A stretch of 7,247 nucleotides of DNA from an uncultured Shinella sp. (GTDB taxonomy: Bacteria > Pseudomonadota > Alphaproteobacteria > Rhizobiales > Rhizobiaceae). The DNA is taken from contig CAMLOC010000172.1 of NCBI GenBank assembly GCA_946481465.1, positions 1 to 7,247 of the forward strand, written 5' to 3'. The notes beneath the pieces were generated by a model. It saw nothing but the letters and a program-made list of their open reading frames with translations. It made no database searches and was not told where the DNA came from. Below, in pieces: positions 6,080 to 7,247 of the stretch; position 1 is the first letter of the stretch; each line of letters starts with the position of its first letter. A program made the translations under genes and the position numbers.

Positions 6080-6119
6080 GCACTCCTCCTGTCGCCGCCG
6101 CTCATAGACCGCCGGCCGT

Positions 6120-6144
6120 GAAAACGAACAGATAGGGCGTTTTC
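6120..6144. promoter_or_regulatory. Operator-like inverted repeat centred on the putative -10 box
   Basis: GAAAACG (6120-6126) and CGTTTTC (6138-6144) are exact 7-bp arms separated by 11 bp, 25 bp overall. The centre (6132) coincides with the putative -10 hexamer at 6130-6135. Size and position fit the operator of a dimeric repressor acting on the aldolase-like gene. No regulator gene is visible nearby to name it. Confidence 0.4.
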
Positions 6145-6159
6145 GCGATTCGAGGCAAA
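6130..6159 (-). promoter_or_regulatory. Putative sigma-70-type promoter for the aldolase-like gene
   Basis: On the minus strand TTTGCC (6159-6154) and CTATCT (6135-6130) are separated by 18 bp. Against the alphaproteobacterial housekeeping pattern CTTGAC-N17-CTATAT the hexamers match 4/6 and 5/6. This predicts a start near 6123 and a leader of about 44 nt. It lies in the 96 bp left between the gene and the IS element. Moderate confidence because spacing and -35 are imperfect. Confidence 0.4.
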
Positions 6160-6173
6160 GCGGAAGCGCCCTA
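6133..6173. repeat. 14-bp-arm dyad enclosing the promoter -35 region and abutting the IS insertion point
   Basis: TAGGGCGTTTTCGC (6133-6146) and GCGGAAGCGCCCTA (6160-6173) pair at 12 of 14 positions around a 13-bp spacer; both exceptions are T/G, so plus-strand RNA could pair all 14 (two G-U wobbles). The putative -35 (6154-6159) falls in the spacer and the -10 overlaps the inner-left arm. The outer end lies inside the CTAG at 6171-6174 that flanks the IS element. It may be a regulator site or a remnant hairpin from before the IS event. Confidence 0.45.
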
Positions 6174-6175
6174 GG
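6170..6175. repeat. Left flank of the IS481 element (target-site sequence CCTAGG)
   Basis: The six bases before the left terminal repeat are CCTAGG, fitting the NCTAGN target known for IS481 of Bordetella. The six bases after the right end (7193-7198) are ATTAGG, which match at only four of six positions. The flanks are therefore not a clean duplication. Confidence 0.5.
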
Positions 6176-6201
6176 TGTTTAGTCCCGGTATTTGATGGTG
6201 C
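6176..6201 (+). repeat. IS481 left terminal inverted repeat (IRL)
   Basis: The 26 bp begin TGTTTAGTCCCGG and end TTTGATGGTGC. They match the reverse complement of 7167-7192 except at positions 6 (A versus G) and 14 (T versus C). Confidence 0.92.
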
Positions 6202-6231
6202 ACTATTCAGCCAGGAATGGAGGGATGCGCT

Positions 6232-7197
6232 ATGGGACAGATTCTACACGGGAGCGCCCGCACGACAGAGGCAGTCCGTCGAGCGATACAACATAGTCAA
6301 GAGAGCCTGAGGGTTCTGGCGAAGCGCTATGGGATCAACCAGAAGACCGTAGCGAAATGGAAGCGGCGCACAGCGGTGAAGGACCTGCCAACCGGTCCAA
6401 AAGACGCGCACTCGACGACACTTTCAATCGAAGAAGAGGCGATCATCGTTGCCTTTCGCCGACACACACTGCTGCCATTGGATGACTGCCTCTACGCGCT
6501 GCAGGCCACGATCCCGCATTTGACCCGCTCGTCCCTACATCGCTGCTTACAACGGCATGAGATCAGCCGATTGCCAGAAGTGACAGGGGACAAGGAGCCG
6601 AAGAAGAAGTTCAAGACCTACCCTATTGGGTACTTCCACATCGACATCGCCGAAGTGCGCACGGCCGAAGGCAAGCTCTATCTTTACGTAGCGATAGACC
6701 GGACCAGCAAGTTCGCCTTCGTCCAGTTGGTCACCAAAACAGGCAGAACATCGGCGTCCGCCTTTCTGGTCGCGCTGATCGCAGCCGTGCCTTACAAAAT
6801 CCACACCGTCCTGACCGATAACGGCATCCAGTTCACGTTCCCGCCGCGCTACGCCGATGGCCCTACGGCCACTTACATCACGCACATGTTTGACATGCGT
6901 TGCCGTGAGAACGGGATCGAACACCGGCTCACCAAAATCAAGCATCCCTGGACCAACGGCCAGGTCGAGCGAATGAACCGAACGATCAAGGAAGCGACTG
7001 TCAAACGTTACCACTACGACAGCCATGCCCAGTTAACCGCCCACCTTCATGACTTCGTTGACGCCTACAATTACGGCCGTCGGTTAAAGACACTGCGCGG
7101 CCTAACGCCCTACGAATACATCTGCAAAATCTGGGCAACAGAGCCGGGACGGTTTAAACTCAATCCGCACCATCAAATGCCGGGACCAAACAATTAG
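6232..7197 (+). CDS. IS481-family transposase, intact (321 aa)
   Basis: DDE transposase catalysing movement of the surrounding IS. ATG at 6232 is preferred over the in-frame ATG at 6217 because GGAGGG (6219-6224) sits seven bases before it and overlaps the earlier codon. An N-terminal helix-turn-helix (about 11-46) has LRVLAKRYGINQKTVAKWKR, typical of these proteins. The rve integrase core has candidate catalytic residues D138 (HIDIAEV), D196 (VLTDNGIQF) and E246 (WTNGQVERMN). The second D to E distance is 49 residues rather than about 35, owing to a segment around 202-224 (FPPRYADG... to HMFDM); this looks like a subgroup trait rather than damage. The C-terminus carries YNYGRRLKTLRGLTPYE (279-295). 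The stop codon TAG (7195-7197) lies three bases outside the right terminal repeat, in flanking DNA. Confidence 0.96.
   Translation: MGQILHGSARTTEAVRRAIQHSQESLRVLAKRYGINQKTVAKWKRRTAVKDLPTGPKDAHSTTLSIEEEAIIVAFRRHTLLPLDDCLYALQATIPHLTRSSLHRCLQRHEISRLPEVTGDKEPKKKFKTYPIGYFHIDIAEVRTAEGKLYLYVAIDRTSKFAFVQLVTKTGRTSASAFLVALIAAVPYKIHTVLTDNGIQFTFPPRYADGPTATYITHMFDMRCRENGIEHRLTKIKHPWTNGQVERMNRTIKEATVKRYHYDSHAQLTAHLHDFVDAYNYGRRLKTLRGLTPYEYICKIWATEPGRFKLNPHHQMPGPNN
7167..7192 (-). repeat. IS481 right terminal inverted repeat (IRR)
   Basis: The 26-bp partner of 6176-6201, ending CCAAACA on the plus strand. It encodes the last codons of the transposase (HHQMPGPN), so the gene runs through the terminal repeat. 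Confidence 0.92.
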
Positions 7198-7247
7198 GCC
7201 GCGTAAGTTCTGGAAAAGGTTTGGCAGGCGATGAACCTCATCGAGGA
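7193..7247 (-). pseudogene. AAA-family ATPase fragment truncated by the IS element (Walker B region)
   Basis: Minus-strand reading from 7245 gives LDEVHRLPNLFQNLRGLI, which resembles the Walker B stretch of AAA_14/DUF4143-type ATPases (hydrophobic-LDE-(V/I)-(Q/H)-R-x-P-x-L-F-x-x-LR-x-L-(I/V)-D). The frame enters the IS at 7192 and stops inside it at 7104-7102, so the ATPase loses everything after this motif. The remainder of such a gene is not seen on the other side of the IS: 6175 downward reads GRFRFASNRENA in the continuing frame, which does not resemble the family, and is dapA-like promoter DNA instead. Only 18 codons are visible, so the assignment is tentative. Confidence 0.5.

Larger units (their letters stand above)
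6176..7192 (+). mobile_element. Complete IS481-family insertion sequence (1017 bp)
   Basis: The element is bounded by 26-bp terminal inverted repeats that match at 24 positions and begin with TGT, as IS481-family ends do. It contains a single full-length DDE transposase gene oriented away from the aldolase-like gene. Length is typical of the family (about 1 kb). Codon use is less GC-extreme than in the minus-strand genes, as expected of mobile DNA. It separates the aldolase-like gene's promoter region from a truncated ATPase fragment. The element looks intact and potentially active. Confidence 0.93.

Noticed and set aside
5043..6083. Extension of the solute-binding protein frame upstream to 6083
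   Set aside because: The extension is the off-frame shadow of the DHDPS-family gene; a signal peptide begins only just after the TTG at 5042.
6547..7026. Minus-strand 159-codon open frame inside the transposase
   Set aside because: Antisense shadow of a well-conserved transposase; no motifs of its own.
7231..7247. Start of a plus-strand gene at ATG 7231 after the IS
   Set aside because: Only five codons are visible with no clear ribosome-binding site; the minus-strand reading gives a recognisable ATPase motif.

Overview
The window is GC-rich with G/C-biased third codon positions, and it carries a rhizobial-type IS481 transposase and alphaproteobacterial-style regulatory genes. This suggests an alphaproteobacterium of the Rhizobiales (Rhizobium/Agrobacterium/Ensifer/Shinella kind); the genus cannot be fixed from sequence alone. 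All host genes lie on the minus strand; only the transposase is on the plus strand.

Reading along the minus strand from the IS element to base 1: (i) an aldolase/lyase of the dihydrodipicolinate synthase (DHDPS/NAL) superfamily (6079-5171), behind a probable promoter embedded in two overlapping dyads; (ii) a 128-bp spacer with a GC-rich nested stem-loop; (iii) a periplasmic solute-binding protein with a probable TTG start (5042-3717), translationally coupled by ATGA to (iv) a two-TM sensor histidine kinase with a large, helix-rich periplasmic domain (3720-1798), itself coupled by ATGA to (v) a sigma-54-dependent response regulator (1801-473); (vi) a 160-bp control region; (vii) the first 104 codons of a second solute-binding protein (312-1), clearly paralogous to the first and presumably the first gene of an ABC importer that continues outside the window.

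The three coupled genes have the architecture of the Salmonella PgtC-PgtB-PgtA phosphoglycerate-sensing set (binding protein, kinase, sigma-54 activator). The control region holds an exact-consensus sigma-54 promoter (CTGGCACGGGCCTTGCT on the minus strand), two near-identical GGTAACC boxes 33 bp apart at about -82 and -115, and a perfect stem-loop at the very start of the predicted mRNA. The simplest model is that a periplasmic binding protein reports a ligand to the kinase, the phosphorylated regulator binds the paired boxes, and RNA polymerase-sigma54 turns on a high-affinity importer whose own binding protein is a paralogue of the sensor. The ligand is not identifiable here; the aldolase-like enzyme at the head of the cluster suggests a carboxylate or sugar-acid compound, but that is inference.

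At the right, a complete 1017-bp IS481-family element (6176-7192) sits 96 bp upstream of the aldolase-like gene. Its two flanks do not match as a clean target duplication, and the right flank encodes a Walker-B fragment of an AAA ATPase that does not resume on the left. This points to a rearrangement mediated by the IS rather than a simple insertion.
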